DNA of 64,000 nt from an uncultured Poribacteria bacterium (GCA_951828385.1 OX639973.1:6488845-6552844), one strand, 5' to 3'; shown: positions 42,685 through 51,672, counted from the first letter of the stretch. Notes: generated by a model from the letters alone, not told the origin. Translations and numbers: made by a program.

Positions 42685-43914
42685 ATGTCCAACCCATTAG
42701 CGATTTCAGGCGGCACACCTGTCCGCAACATAGAAAGCGAACCGTGGTCCTCATGGCCCCTCGCGACAACCGAGGAGTGGGAATCGAAAATCGAACCGCT
42801 GCTCCGAGAGGTCTATTTGAGCGGGAGCGAAGGCTCCGGTGGCACGATGATTGAGCGTTTCGGTGACCAGTACGCGCAGTATACTCGAACAAACTACGCA
42901 CTCTTCATGCCACACGGCACCGATTCAATTAGTGCCGCCTTAGCCGGTGCGCTGGATCTCGATGGCTTCAGCGATGGTGGTGAGGTTATCGTGCCGAACT
43001 ATACGTTTGTAGCAACGGCAAGTGCTGTCTTGGAACGCCGATGCACCGTAGTGTTCGTAGACATCTCGCCAGAGACATTTACGATTGATCCAGCCGGCGT
43101 TGAAGCGGCTATCGGTCCAGAAACGCGTGCAATCTTGCCCGTCCATCTCGGCGGCCATCCCGCAGATATGGGGACATTACAAGAGATTGCCCAACGTCAC
43201 CAACTCGCAATCATTGAGGACTGTGCACAGGCACACGGTGCCGAATACCAAACAAAGAAGGTCGGATCTCTCAGCGATGTCGGCGCGTTTAGTTTCCAAG
43301 CATCGAAAAATCTAACCTCCGGTGAAGGTGGCATGGTCACAACAAACGACAAAGACATTCACGACCGGGTCTGTGCTTTTATGAACGTAGGACGTGCCCC
43401 CGGTGGTGCAAGATGGGAATACCCACGACTCGGCTGGAACTACCGACCCTCAGAATACCTCGCAGCAATCCTGCTCGTGCGGTTGGAACGCTTAGCGGCG
43501 CAAACCGACCGCCGTAATCGGAATGCCGCCTATCTCTCCGACGCTTTAGACGCAATCAACGGTATTACACCCCCACAACTGGCACCCTGGGTTACGAAGC
43601 ACGGTTATCACCTCTACTGCCTGAAGTATAATCCTGAAGGTTTCGGTGGCAAGTCCCGGCAGGAGTTTGTCAATGCACTTTCTGCTGAAGGCATTCCCTG
43701 TTCCATCGGCTACCGTTCCCCACTTTCGGAGGAACCCGGAATGGCACACGTCGCAGCGAAATATCCGCACCTCATCCGGTCATTGCCTTGTCCAAACGCT
43801 GCCTTAGTTTGTGAACAGAGCGTATGGCTTTTCCAAAATCTCTTTCTCGGCTCAGAAAAGGATATGGACCAGATTGTGGAAGCGATCGCCAAAATTCAAA
43901 AGGCATGGAATTGA
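42685..43914 (+). CDS. DegT/DnrJ/EryC1-family aminotransferase
   Basis: 409 residues of the PLP-dependent sugar aminotransferase type (fold type I). Lys208 in SFQASKNLTSGEGG should bind PLP, with Asp in IIEDCAQAHGAEY stacking on the cofactor. GTDSISAALAGA is the N-terminal PLP-phosphate region, and ILPVHLGGHPADM, MNVGRAPGG and LGWNYRPSEYLAAILL are family blocks. Homologues aminate keto sugars for lipopolysaccharide or antibiotics, or scyllo-inosose. The related cluster at 26069-29482 uses keto sugars, but any link is speculation. CGGAG precedes the ATG. Confidence 0.9.
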   Translation: MSNPLAISGGTPVRNIESEPWSSWPLATTEEWESKIEPLLREVYLSGSEGSGGTMIERFGDQYAQYTRTNYALFMPHGTDSISAALAGALDLDGFSDGGEVIVPNYTFVATASAVLERRCTVVFVDISPETFTIDPAGVEAAIGPETRAILPVHLGGHPADMGTLQEIAQRHQLAIIEDCAQAHGAEYQTKKVGSLSDVGAFSFQASKNLTSGEGGMVTTNDKDIHDRVCAFMNVGRAPGGARWEYPRLGWNYRPSEYLAAILLVRLERLAAQTDRRNRNAAYLSDALDAINGITPPQLAPWVTKHGYHLYCLKYNPEGFGGKSRQEFVNALSAEGIPCSIGYRSPLSEEPGMAHVAAKYPHLIRSLPCPNAALVCEQSVWLFQNLFLGSEKDMDQIVEAIAKIQKAWN

Positions 43915-43969
43915 CCATTAATGCTAAGTATAAAGTTATAGGCGTTGGCGCACCTCCTGAAAATTTCTG

Positions 43970-45781
43970 ATGCATCCACAAAGCAGCAAACCGCTCCTTG
44001 TTTACGATAATGACTGCGATTTTTGCCGATACTGGGTTGCCCAATGGCAACACATCACCGGCGATCGAATCGACTACGCGCCGTTCCAAGAAGTCGCTGC
44101 AGAATTCCCCGAAATACCACTTTCAGCGTTTGAGAACGCAGTCCAGTTAATCCTACAGAACAGCACAGTTTTGAGCGGTGCAGAGGCTGTTTTTCGTGCT
44201 TTGAATAACGGCTTACTTCTCTGGTGCTACTATCATCTGTTTGGGTTCAAGAGTGTGTCAGAGGGAGTCTACCGCTTTATTGCACTGCACCGTCCATTCT
44301 TCTCTACATTGACGCGCTGGTTCTGGGGAACACATACCGAGCGAACAACGTTCTATCTCTCGCGCTGGCTGTTTCTACGCGGACTCGGCTGTATCTATCT
44401 CATCGCCTTTCTATCTTTATGGGTACAGATTCACGGATTGATTGGGAGCAACGGAATTTTACCGGCAGAACAGTATTTAGCCGCTGTTCGTCAACAAATC
44501 GGAACCGAAGGCTACTACCTTCTGCCAACACTGTTTTGGTTGAACCCCTCAGATGCTTGCCTCCATTTCCTATGTGCTGGCGGTGTTGTGCTGTCTTTAA
44601 TCTTAATCGCAGGTTTCTTGCCGACGGCTACGCTCATCGGTTTATGGATGTTCTATCTGTCGCTTGTGGCAGTCGGTCAAGCCTTTCTTAGTTTCCAATG
44701 GGATGTACTGCTCTTAGAGGTGGGTCTTTTAGCAATATTTTTTGCACCGCTGCGAATCCGTGATGCGTTCACACGTGTGTCTGAAACTTCCGGTGCGTTC
44801 CTATGGCTCCTACGGTGGCTCTTATTCCGGTTAATGTTCGCCTCCGGATTCGTCAAACTTGTGAGTGATGCGGTGTGGCGAGACCTCACTGCGCTCAATT
44901 TCCACTATGAAACGCAGCCGTTACCGACATGGATCGGATGGTATGCGCATCAATTACCGGAGTGGCTGCACAAAATCTCGGTTATCGGTATGTTCGCCGT
45001 TGAACTCGTCATCCCGTTTCTCATTTTCGCACCACGACGGTTACGGACTATTGGATGTATCGGATTGATTGGACTACAAGTCCTGATCTTATTGACAGGA
45101 AACTACTGCTTTTTTAATTTACTGACAGTCGCGCTGTGCCTCCTGCTCATTGACGATGTAACGTGGAAAGGTCTACTATCCAAAAGATTCATGCCGAGGT
45201 TCCAACCCGCCGAAAACTCGCCTCACCGATACAGGCGTGTCTGTATCGCAGTCGTGGCAATGCTTCTCTTTGTGTTGAGTGGTGTCCGATTCGGCGGGCA
45301 ACTCTTTAGAGATGTACGATTTCCTGATGTCGCTTGGATTAGACCTTTTCGGAGTGTGAATACCTATGGACTCTTCGCAGATATGACCGAATCGCGTCCA
45401 GAAATTATTGTTGAAGGTAGCAACGACCGCATAACATGGGAAACCTACCGTTTCCGATGGAAACCCGGCGAACTCACAACTGCACCCAAATGGGTTGCAC
45501 CGCATCAACCGAGACTGGATTGGCAGATGTGGTTTGCAGCGCTTCGCGGGAGTTATCGAAATACGCCTTGGTTCCCCCATTTTATAGGGGCACTGCTACA
45601 AGGTAAACCTGAAGTCTTGCAGCTGCTGGCGGAAAATCCGTTTCCTGACACGCCGCCTCGATATGTTCGCGCAACGCTTTACGATTATCATTTTACCGAC
45701 ATCGCCACAAAACGCTCGGAAGGGACGTGGTGGTACCGAGAACGGAAAGGACTTTATTGCCCAGCAGTTTCACTCCGGTAG
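43970..45781 (+). CDS. DCC1 thiol-oxidoreductase domain fused to a lipase-maturation-factor-like membrane domain
   Basis: 603 residues. Residues about 8-110 are a DCC1 (DUF393) domain with the redox pair Cys16-x2-Cys19 in YDNDCDFCRYWV. Residues about 125-600 match lipase maturation factor (LMF1-like) proteins: six or more transmembrane helices, with LGCIYLIAFLSLWVQIHGLIG, SFQWDVLLLEVGLLAIFFAP, FRLMFASGFVKLVSDAVWRD and a soluble tail with ITWETYRFRWKPGE and HQPRLDWQMWF. LMF1 helps lipases fold in the animal ER. Bacterial versions are little studied. The fusion suggests disulfide handling coupled to folding of a secreted protein. Confidence 0.85.
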   Translation: MHPQSSKPLLVYDNDCDFCRYWVAQWQHITGDRIDYAPFQEVAAEFPEIPLSAFENAVQLILQNSTVLSGAEAVFRALNNGLLLWCYYHLFGFKSVSEGVYRFIALHRPFFSTLTRWFWGTHTERTTFYLSRWLFLRGLGCIYLIAFLSLWVQIHGLIGSNGILPAEQYLAAVRQQIGTEGYYLLPTLFWLNPSDACLHFLCAGGVVLSLILIAGFLPTATLIGLWMFYLSLVAVGQAFLSFQWDVLLLEVGLLAIFFAPLRIRDAFTRVSETSGAFLWLLRWLLFRLMFASGFVKLVSDAVWRDLTALNFHYETQPLPTWIGWYAHQLPEWLHKISVIGMFAVELVIPFLIFAPRRLRTIGCIGLIGLQVLILLTGNYCFFNLLTVALCLLLIDDVTWKGLLSKRFMPRFQPAENSPHRYRRVCIAVVAMLLFVLSGVRFGGQLFRDVRFPDVAWIRPFRSVNTYGLFADMTESRPEIIVEGSNDRITWETYRFRWKPGELTTAPKWVAPHQPRLDWQMWFAALRGSYRNTPWFPHFIGALLQGKPEVLQLLAENPFPDTPPRYVRATLYDYHFTDIATKRSEGTWWYRERKGLYCPAVSLR

Positions 45782-45820
45782 AACGTAGTTGGCACCTTCT
45801 ATTGTGCCTTTCAATTTCAT

Positions 45821-45943
45821 AGGACTTACGCAGACAGGCGATAAATCGCCTTACTACAAACAAATATACGTTGGAAGGACGTGTGTTTCTCAAAAGCAGT
45901 CCGGTTCGTAGTAGCGCAATTCATTGCGCTTTGCGTAAGTCCT
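45821..45943. repeat. MITE-like 123-bp element with perfect 12-bp terminal inverted repeats
   Basis: AGGACTTACGCA (45821-45832) is exactly inverted at TGCGTAAGTCCT (45932-45943). TTTCA flanks both sides (45815-45819 and 45945-45949), one base out, suggesting a 5-bp target duplication. Inside are hairpins GGCGAT-AA-ATCGCC and GCGCAAT-TC-ATTGCGC and a TACTACAAAC / GTTCGTAGTA pair. There is no transposase. It ends just before the ribosome site of 45970. A core relative is at 7517 and collapsed ends are at 37828. Confidence 0.75.
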
Positions 45944-45969
45944 GTTTCACATACCAGATAGGAGCATTT

Positions 45970-46755
45970 ATGCCCAGCCAATTCTTAAAGGTTGCATTGG
46001 AAGCAGCCAAAAATGCTGAAGAGATTATTACCGCCTACTATACTGGCGATACCATGAAGGTTGAAATGAAAGCCGATGAAACGCCGGTCACCCTCGCTGA
46101 TAGAGGCGCGGAAAAAGCCATCCGCGAAACTATCAAGCAAGCATTTCCCGACCACGGGTTTTTGGGTGAAGAGTATGGCATCGAAGAAGGAGATTCACCA
46201 TACGTCTGGATTATTGACCCGATTGATGCCACAAAAAATTACATCCGTAAAATCCCGATCTTTGGCACGCAGATCGCGCTGATGAAAGGTGAGGAACTCA
46301 TCCTCGGCGTTTCCAATGCACCACTTTTGAACGAACGCCTCTATGCAGAGGCAGGAAGTGGTGCTTTCCTGAACGGCGAACCGATCCAGGTGTCCGATGT
46401 AGCGCAACCTAAGGACGCAATGGTATGCCACGGGGGCCTGAAGTGGTTTGTAGAAAAAGGCACCTTTCCCGGCGTTTATAATCTCATCAATGACGCTGCA
46501 CGCACAAGAGGATTTGGCGATTTTTACATGTACCACCTTGTGGCTTCTGCAAGAGTGGATGCTGTCGTTGAAGCAGCGATTAGCATCTGGGACATCGCCG
46601 CTATTACCGTTATCGTGCGGGAAGCCGGTGGGAAGGTAACAGATATACAAGGACAAGCCATCACTAAAGATACCGCTTCATTAGTCGCGACAAATGGTGT
46701 CTTGCATAACACCCTATTGAATTATTTTAATGATACGCAATCACAGAATCAGTAG
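45970..46755 (+). CDS. Inositol monophosphatase-family phosphatase
   Basis: 261 residues from the ATG at 45970 (AGGAGC upstream; an in-frame start at 45871 lies inside the MITE). Li-sensitive phosphatase motifs: GFLGEEYG (metal Glu), WIIDPIDATKNYI (metal Asp residues; the common DGT is DAT), and SIWDIAAITVIVREAGG. The length is typical of HisN/SuhB-like enzymes. Substrate could be myo-inositol phosphate, histidinol phosphate or a nucleoside phosphate. Confidence 0.9.
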   Translation: MPSQFLKVALEAAKNAEEIITAYYTGDTMKVEMKADETPVTLADRGAEKAIRETIKQAFPDHGFLGEEYGIEEGDSPYVWIIDPIDATKNYIRKIPIFGTQIALMKGEELILGVSNAPLLNERLYAEAGSGAFLNGEPIQVSDVAQPKDAMVCHGGLKWFVEKGTFPGVYNLINDAARTRGFGDFYMYHLVASARVDAVVEAAISIWDIAAITVIVREAGGKVTDIQGQAITKDTASLVATNGVLHNTLLNYFNDTQSQNQ

Positions 46756-46769
46756 CGTTTAGCAATCAA

Positions 46770-47663
46770 CTACCAAAAAGGTCGCGTCCGTGTAAGTCCA
46801 CTCCAATCAATTTCAGTACCAAAGGACAATAACATCTCTACTTTTTCTGTCGGTCGGAGCATGCAACCGAGGGAACGGAGCGGATTTTCATATCTACTTC
46901 CGTCGGCTGTTTTCCAAGCACGTGGTGCAGGAATCGCTGCTTGCACCGATGCAATAACCGCCATCGGGTCTTCATCTGGCACCATCGGGTCGCGCACCAA
47001 GCCTTGCGGATGGTGTTTTGAAGACTCATCCCATTTTGCATAACCGACGATGCTTCCTTCGCGACGTAAAACGCGATATTGCTTCATATTGAACTGATGC
47101 ACCTCTGGATATTCAGGATTCCAGTACACAGGAAAATTCTGGTCTGCCCATCTCTTTTTAATATCATGCAAAACATCAAAATCTTCAGGATTTACCTCCG
47201 TCCATCTGAGTTCGGAAGCATCGGAACGTGGCGAGAGTTGCGTGCGTACCTCCCTTGTAACCTCTTGACATCCGATCTTCCGATATAATTGATACGCTTC
47301 TCTTGTGTCCGTATCAAGAATACATCCTCGATAACCTTTCCGCTCAAGATACGGATTCAGTTCCTGCATCAATCGGGTGGCGATACCTTGACGACGCATA
47401 TCAGGGGCAACATACATAACTGTTACCATCCCAAAATCTTGGGGTTTACCCTCAAGATACATATAAGTTTCTGAACCGAATACATGTCCAACAACTCTTT
47501 CATTGACAGATGCTAAACGAACGCCTTCTGGTTCGAGATATCCGTCGTTAAACTTCTTTCGGTAGTAATCTCTGCTGATATTGAAGGGCCCTGTTGACAA
47601 CAACTCCCAAACTGCGTTATCGTCACCGGGTTGCCAATGTCTGTAAGTAATTGTATTACGCAT
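46770..47663 (-). CDS. GNAT-family N-acetyltransferase (first of a pair)
   Basis: 297 residues with an N-terminal GNAT domain (about 3-150). MYVAPDMRRQGIATRLMQEL is the beta4-helix3 acetyl-CoA site (R-x-x-G-I-A), preceded by ERVVGHVFGS and followed by GCILDTDTREAYQLYRKIG. The C-terminal half repeats a weaker fold (YRVLRREGSIVGYAKWDE), like GNATs with two domains where only the first binds acetyl-CoA. It is about 50% alike by eye to the protein at 47702-48592, upstream of it. Substrate unknown. Confidence 0.88.
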   Translation of the reverse strand: MRNTITYRHWQPGDDNAVWELLSTGPFNISRDYYRKKFNDGYLEPEGVRLASVNERVVGHVFGSETYMYLEGKPQDFGMVTVMYVAPDMRRQGIATRLMQELNPYLERKGYRGCILDTDTREAYQLYRKIGCQEVTREVRTQLSPRSDASELRWTEVNPEDFDVLHDIKKRWADQNFPVYWNPEYPEVHQFNMKQYRVLRREGSIVGYAKWDESSKHHPQGLVRDPMVPDEDPMAVIASVQAAIPAPRAWKTADGSRYENPLRSLGCMLRPTEKVEMLLSFGTEIDWSGLTRTRPFW

Positions 47664-47701
47664 TATGTCTCCTCTAATTTTTTCTTAACTACCTATCAAT
47701 T

Positions 47702-48592
47702 TTACCACCAAGCGGTTCGGTGGTATCCCGTCAAATCAATTTCCTGACCGAAGGATGAGAGCATTATAACGGTTGTTGTGGGTTCAAATGTATAACCGCA
47801 TGATCGAAGTGGTGCCTCATACCTTCCGCCTTCCGCTGTTTGCCAAGTGCGGATTGTCGGTATTGCCGATTGGAGCGATGCAATAACTTCCATCGGATCC
47901 ATCTCTGGCACGATAGGATCACGGATTAATCCGTATGGATAATATTCTGAAGGTTCATCCCACCTTGCATAACCAATAATGTTTTGACCACGACGTAAAA
48001 TACGGTACCCACCCATATTATACTGATGCACTTTTATGCTTTGTCGATCGCAGCTAACCGGAAAATTCTGTTTTGCCCACTTCTCATCCAACTGAGGTAA
48101 AGCACTTAAATCGCTTAGGTTCACTTCCTCCCATTTGAGTTGTGATGCTTTCTGATTTGGTGGAAGTTGCGTTTGCAAATCTTGTGTAAATTGCTGATAA
48201 CCAACTTTCTGATACAATCGAATAGCTGCTTCTTCATCTGTATCAAGAATGCTCCCGCGATACCCCTTTTTCCGGAAGTATGCATGTAACTGGTGCATCA
48301 AGTGGGTCGCAATACCTTGCCGACGCGTATTTGGATCAACATATACAAGGCCTACACAACCAAATTTCTGAATCTTTTTCTCAACGAGGAATGAATCGGA
48401 CATGCCTAATACGTGTCCAACAGCTTTTCCACCAACAAAAGCCAAACAAATCCCTTCCGCTTCAACGGACCAATTCCTAAACTTATTTCGATAACTGTCT
48501 TCACTGCTAAGTTGTCCTGACGGCACTAACAGCTCCAAAATTACGTCATCATCACCGGGCTGCCAATGTCTGTAAATGATCTTATCCCGCAT
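47702..48592 (-). CDS. GNAT-family N-acetyltransferase (second of a pair)
   Basis: 296 residues from the ATG at 48592, chosen because GGAAGGAAG lies upstream; an earlier ATG at 48622 has none. Same two-part build as its neighbour: YVDPNTRRQGIATHLMHQL is the acetyl-CoA site, GYRGSILDTDEEAAIRLYQKVG follows, and the second half contains YRILRRGQNIIGYARWDE. Both begin I-x-YRHWQPGDD. The genes are 38 bases apart and are a tandem duplication that has diverged, probably in substrate. Confidence 0.88.
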   Translation of the reverse strand: MRDKIIYRHWQPGDDDVILELLVPSGQLSSEDSYRNKFRNWSVEAEGICLAFVGGKAVGHVLGMSDSFLVEKKIQKFGCVGLVYVDPNTRRQGIATHLMHQLHAYFRKKGYRGSILDTDEEAAIRLYQKVGYQQFTQDLQTQLPPNQKASQLKWEEVNLSDLSALPQLDEKWAKQNFPVSCDRQSIKVHQYNMGGYRILRRGQNIIGYARWDEPSEYYPYGLIRDPIVPEMDPMEVIASLQSAIPTIRTWQTAEGGRYEAPLRSCGYTFEPTTTVIMLSSFGQEIDLTGYHRTAWW

Positions 48593-48673
48593 AGTCTTCC
48601 TTCCGGGCAAAATAGTTTTCATTTATACATCAAAACGGATGCACTTTTCTGGCGGACGCGAGATATGATTTCC

Positions 48674-48702
48674 TTGAATATTTCAAGTGGATGTGTTATA
48701 CT
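48674..48702 (+). promoter_or_regulatory. Housekeeping-type promoter for the cyclase gene
   Basis: TTGAAT (48674-48679), 17-base spacer, TATACT (48697-48702), about 50 bases before the ATG at 48754. AAGGAG follows as the ribosome site. Confidence 0.7.
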
Positions 48703-48753
48703 ACATATCATAGCCTTATAAGGGCGACAGGTTTGTTAGAAGGAGAACACTAA

Positions 48754-49434
48754 ATGCACCTTGACTTTCAGGACGTGCTGGATCTGTCTTATGTGGTCGA
48801 TGAAAAGAGTCCATGCGAGCTGCCAATTGATCCTGCCAAAATTTATGACCAAGCGACGTTGGAAAAAGATGGCTACTTTGAAAGCCGGATTGACACGTCT
48901 GGACACTACTCTACGCACATGGATGCCCCCTGCTTAATGTACCCCGGCGGCGCAACTATCGCCGAGATTCCAAAGGAGAAACTGACCGGAAATGCCGTCC
49001 TGATGGACTTTTCAGCGATTAAGAAACCTAACGACGCTGTGACCGCCGAAGACGTTAAGGCGTGGATAGCCGAAAACGGTGAAATCCCACAAGATAGCAT
49101 CGTCTTTATGCGAACCGGGATGGACAGATTCGTCTACCAAGATAACTTCAACCGAGAGTGGATAGGTTTCAGCGAAGATGCCGCCGAACTCCTCGTTGAA
49201 AAAGGCATAAAAGTCATTGGGACAGACGCATGTAGTATTGACTCGGTAGCAGGGCACCCACCGTTACATGACGGTTTACCGCCCGCACATCTCGTTTTCC
49301 TCGGAGCCGGGATCCCGCACGTTGAAGATCTGTGCAATTTGAGTCAACTCCCAACGCATTTCTATGTCGTCATCGCGCCCCTAAAGTTAGCACGGAGTTC
49401 CGGGGCACCGACGCGTGTGTTCGCGTTCGTGTAA
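48754..49434 (+). CDS. Cyclase-family (kynurenine-formamidase-like) metal hydrolase
   Basis: 226 residues. The metal-binding motif reads SGHYSTHMDAPCL, that is H-x-S-T-H-x-D-A-P where the family usually has H-x-G-T-H-x-D-x-P. VFMRTGMDRF and GTDACSIDSV and PPAHLVFLGAGIPHVEDLCNL are further family blocks. Members hydrolyse amides or lactones (for example N-formylkynurenine) with Zn or Mn. No kynurenine genes are nearby, so the substrate is open. It lies 67 bases upstream of the CCA-adding gene start and may share its transcript. Confidence 0.88.
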   Translation: MHLDFQDVLDLSYVVDEKSPCELPIDPAKIYDQATLEKDGYFESRIDTSGHYSTHMDAPCLMYPGGATIAEIPKEKLTGNAVLMDFSAIKKPNDAVTAEDVKAWIAENGEIPQDSIVFMRTGMDRFVYQDNFNREWIGFSEDAAELLVEKGIKVIGTDACSIDSVAGHPPLHDGLPPAHLVFLGAGIPHVEDLCNLSQLPTHFYVVIAPLKLARSSGAPTRVFAFV

Positions 49435-49501
49435 GTATCCTAAAGATGTAACTCTCCTTCAGATAGGATGCGGTTCTGCAACCTCGTTCGACAAGAGAAA
49501 A

Positions 49502-50950
49502 ATGATACCTAATATCCCCGAACCGATCTTAAATCTGTTATATGAAATCGGTGAAGTTGCAGGAAAAAACGTCTACCTCGTCGGCGGATTTGTCCGGGAC
49601 CTCTTGCTCAAACGACCGAGTCTTGACATCGACATCGTTGTAGAAGGAGACGCAATCCGAGTTGCAGAAACGATCTGTGAGCGGTGGAACGGGACATTGG
49701 AAGTGCATCCACAATTCGGCACTGCAACCGTCACACCTGAAAATATCGACCTGCCCAAAGTAGACTTTGTCACCGCACGTAGTGAAACTTATCAAGGTGC
49801 AGGCACGTTACCTATAGTGCAAAGCGGGACAATCACCGACGATTTGCATCGACGAGATTTTTCAATCAACGCCCTGGCAATGCGCTTAGATATAAATGCT
49901 TTCGGCACTATCGTTGATAAAACAGGTGGTCAGGAAGACCTTGAAACAGGCATCATTCGGGTACGCCACAATCGGAGTTTCATAGACGATCCGACGCGTA
50001 TCTTTCGCGCTGCGCGGTATGCTGGACGTTACGACTTCCGTATCGCTGAAACCGATGAAATTCTGATTCGGGAAGCTCTCCCGATATTACCACAACTCAG
50101 CGGTGAACGGATACGCAACGAAATTGATAGGGTACTTCTTGAGAAGCACGCAGCCAAAATTGTAGAACACCTCACACAACTCGGTGTATGGGAAATTATC
50201 GCTACTGACTCGAATATATCGGCTACGTTCACATACAATCCTAAGAAGGCAGAACAGGCAGTCTCTTGGGCATCAACGCACCTCGGAGATGAAACGTTTC
50301 AGCCAGAACGCGTCCGATGGATGACTCTCTTCGGCACTGATAGACCGATATACCAAATTGAAGCCATCAGTTTTAGACTGATATTAGAGCATCAACTTCA
50401 GCGATTGGTAAGCCGTTCTCAGGCAATGAAACACAACGTTTCGCTTGAAAAGGTGACAGGTTCTGCCTTTGAAAAACTCGGATTCCCGTTGTCGAAGAAC
50501 ACATCTATCGAACACCAAAACGGAATGTGGTGCATCGTTGATAATGATAACATGAGAACCTACGTATGTGGAGAAGGGAATCTCTATCGCGTGCAAACAC
50601 CGCTCACTGCTTATAGACAGTTGGAACAGACGTTTACGCCGTTAACGGAAACAGTAAAGCCGAGCGAGATTTACCAGTTGTTAAAACCGTATCCAATCGA
50701 AGCATTAGTACTCGGTTATGTAGATGCAACCGTGCCGGAATGGAAACGCGAAAAAATAAAAGAATACCTTCTCGTGCTTCGCAAGGTTCAACCCTTTATC
50801 ACTGGGAAAGATTTGATCGCGTTTGGTCAAAAACCCGGAGAGACGTTTAAAACGCAACTCTGGAAACTATTCGCTGCACAGTTAGATGGAGAGATAATAA
50901 AAAAAGAAGAAGGATATTCTCACTTACAGAAAATAAATAATAATGGCTAA
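49502..50950 (+). CDS. CCA tRNA nucleotidyltransferase family protein
   Basis: 482 residues from the ATG at 49502 (an in-frame start at 49415 lies within the previous gene's end). Class II nucleotidyltransferase head: YLVGGFVRDLLLKRPSLDID (shortened: VGGFVRDLL, LDIDIVVEGDA) with the two metal Asp residues, then the RRDFSINALAM block and RVRHNRSFIDDPTRIFRAARYAGRY (shortened: SFIDDPTRIFRAAR) for tRNA/nucleotide choice. It adds CCA, or A or CC, to tRNA 3' ends; which one cannot be decided here. The C-terminal extension is long and not recognised. The stop overlaps the next gene by 8 bases. Confidence 0.9.
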   Translation: MIPNIPEPILNLLYEIGEVAGKNVYLVGGFVRDLLLKRPSLDIDIVVEGDAIRVAETICERWNGTLEVHPQFGTATVTPENIDLPKVDFVTARSETYQGAGTLPIVQSGTITDDLHRRDFSINALAMRLDINAFGTIVDKTGGQEDLETGIIRVRHNRSFIDDPTRIFRAARYAGRYDFRIAETDEILIREALPILPQLSGERIRNEIDRVLLEKHAAKIVEHLTQLGVWEIIATDSNISATFTYNPKKAEQAVSWASTHLGDETFQPERVRWMTLFGTDRPIYQIEAISFRLILEHQLQRLVSRSQAMKHNVSLEKVTGSAFEKLGFPLSKNTSIEHQNGMWCIVDNDNMRTYVCGEGNLYRVQTPLTAYRQLEQTFTPLTETVKPSEIYQLLKPYPIEALVLGYVDATVPEWKREKIKEYLLVLRKVQPFITGKDLIAFGQKPGETFKTQLWKLFAAQLDGEIIKKEEGYSHLQKINNNG

Positions 50951-51626
50951 TTTTGATCCTTTTGCAGCAATACTTTTGGTTACACAGTTTATTGTCCTGT
51001 TAACCTTCCATGAGTGGGGACACGCCAAATCCGCAAACATGTTAGGTGATCCAACCGCCCGCGATCAAGGACGCATGACACTCAATCCAGGTGTACATAT
51101 TGATATGATCGGGACAATTATACTACCGTTAATCGCTTCGTTTTTCGGAGGCGCCTTTTTTGGGTGGGCAAAACCAGTACCGGTGAATCCTTACAATCTG
51201 AAGAATCCGAGGCGAGACCTGATGCTGATCGCCGCAGCTGGGCCGTTCATGAATATTGTGCTTACTTTCGTGATCTTAGGCGCGGTTAAACTACTTATAG
51301 CATTTACCTCATTTGATCCATCCGAATCCGAGCTGCATTTTGAGATTAACAGGCAATTAATTAGGATGGGATTTATTAGTATTTTTCTCGCCGCGTTTAA
51401 TATGCTCCCACTCTTTCCATTAGACGGCTTCAGTGTGGTGAGAGGTCTACTACCGGAACACTTAGCACGCGGATTTGAAAAATTGATGCCATACGGAATG
51501 CCGATTCTGATGTGCCTCATTTTTCTGCCAAGTCTCTTGGGCATACCGAACTATATATTCGGGTTCTTGACCGATATTAGCTACGCAGTATTCAATCTAA
51601 TAGCCGAAATCGTCGGCTTACGATGA
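50943..51626 (+). CDS. Site-2 protease family (M50) membrane metalloprotease
   Basis: 227 residues with about five transmembrane segments. The zinc site His23-Glu24-x2-His27 (FHEWGHAKSAN) lies in the first helix, and NMLPLFPLDGFSVVRG supplies the third ligand Asp. No PDZ domain, so this is the short, PDZ-free S2P type (like Poribacterial and actinobacterial housekeeping copies) and is probably not an RseP. It overlaps the CCA-adding gene by 8 bases and is the third member of an operon running on towards scpA. Intramembrane cleavage of a tethered regulator is the typical job; its client is unknown. Confidence 0.85.
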   Translation: MANFDPFAAILLVTQFIVLLTFHEWGHAKSANMLGDPTARDQGRMTLNPGVHIDMIGTIILPLIASFFGGAFFGWAKPVPVNPYNLKNPRRDLMLIAAAGPFMNIVLTFVILGAVKLLIAFTSFDPSESELHFEINRQLIRMGFISIFLAAFNMLPLFPLDGFSVVRGLLPEHLARGFEKLMPYGMPILMCLIFLPSLLGIPNYIFGFLTDISYAVFNLIAEIVGLR

Positions 51627-51640
51627 AAATTTTGGACACC

Positions 51641-51672
51641 CCGGCCCGGTAGGTGCGGTTTGGAACCGCACC
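51641..51672. repeat. Dispersed repeat with a 9-bp hairpin between S2P and scpA
   Basis: GGTGCGGTT (51652-51660), TGG, AACCGCACC (51664-51672) form a perfect stem. The head CCCGGTAGGTGCGGTTTG is the same as at 16406-16425 and near 7428. No U-run follows, so it is not a standard terminator. Confidence 0.6.

Noticed and set aside
45871-45969. N-terminal extension of the inositol-phosphatase-family gene
   Set aside because: These 33 codons lie inside the MITE; the ATG at 45970 has AGGAGC upstream and begins at the domain boundary.
48593-48622. Earlier ATG for the second GNAT gene
   Set aside because: No ribosome site, and the paralogue begins at the position equivalent to 48592.
50943-51626. 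Site-2 protease as the dedicated activator of the sigma-propellers
   Set aside because: It is over 33 kb away in a housekeeping operon with the CCA-adding gene; only the general mechanism makes it a candidate, so it is mentioned but not claimed.
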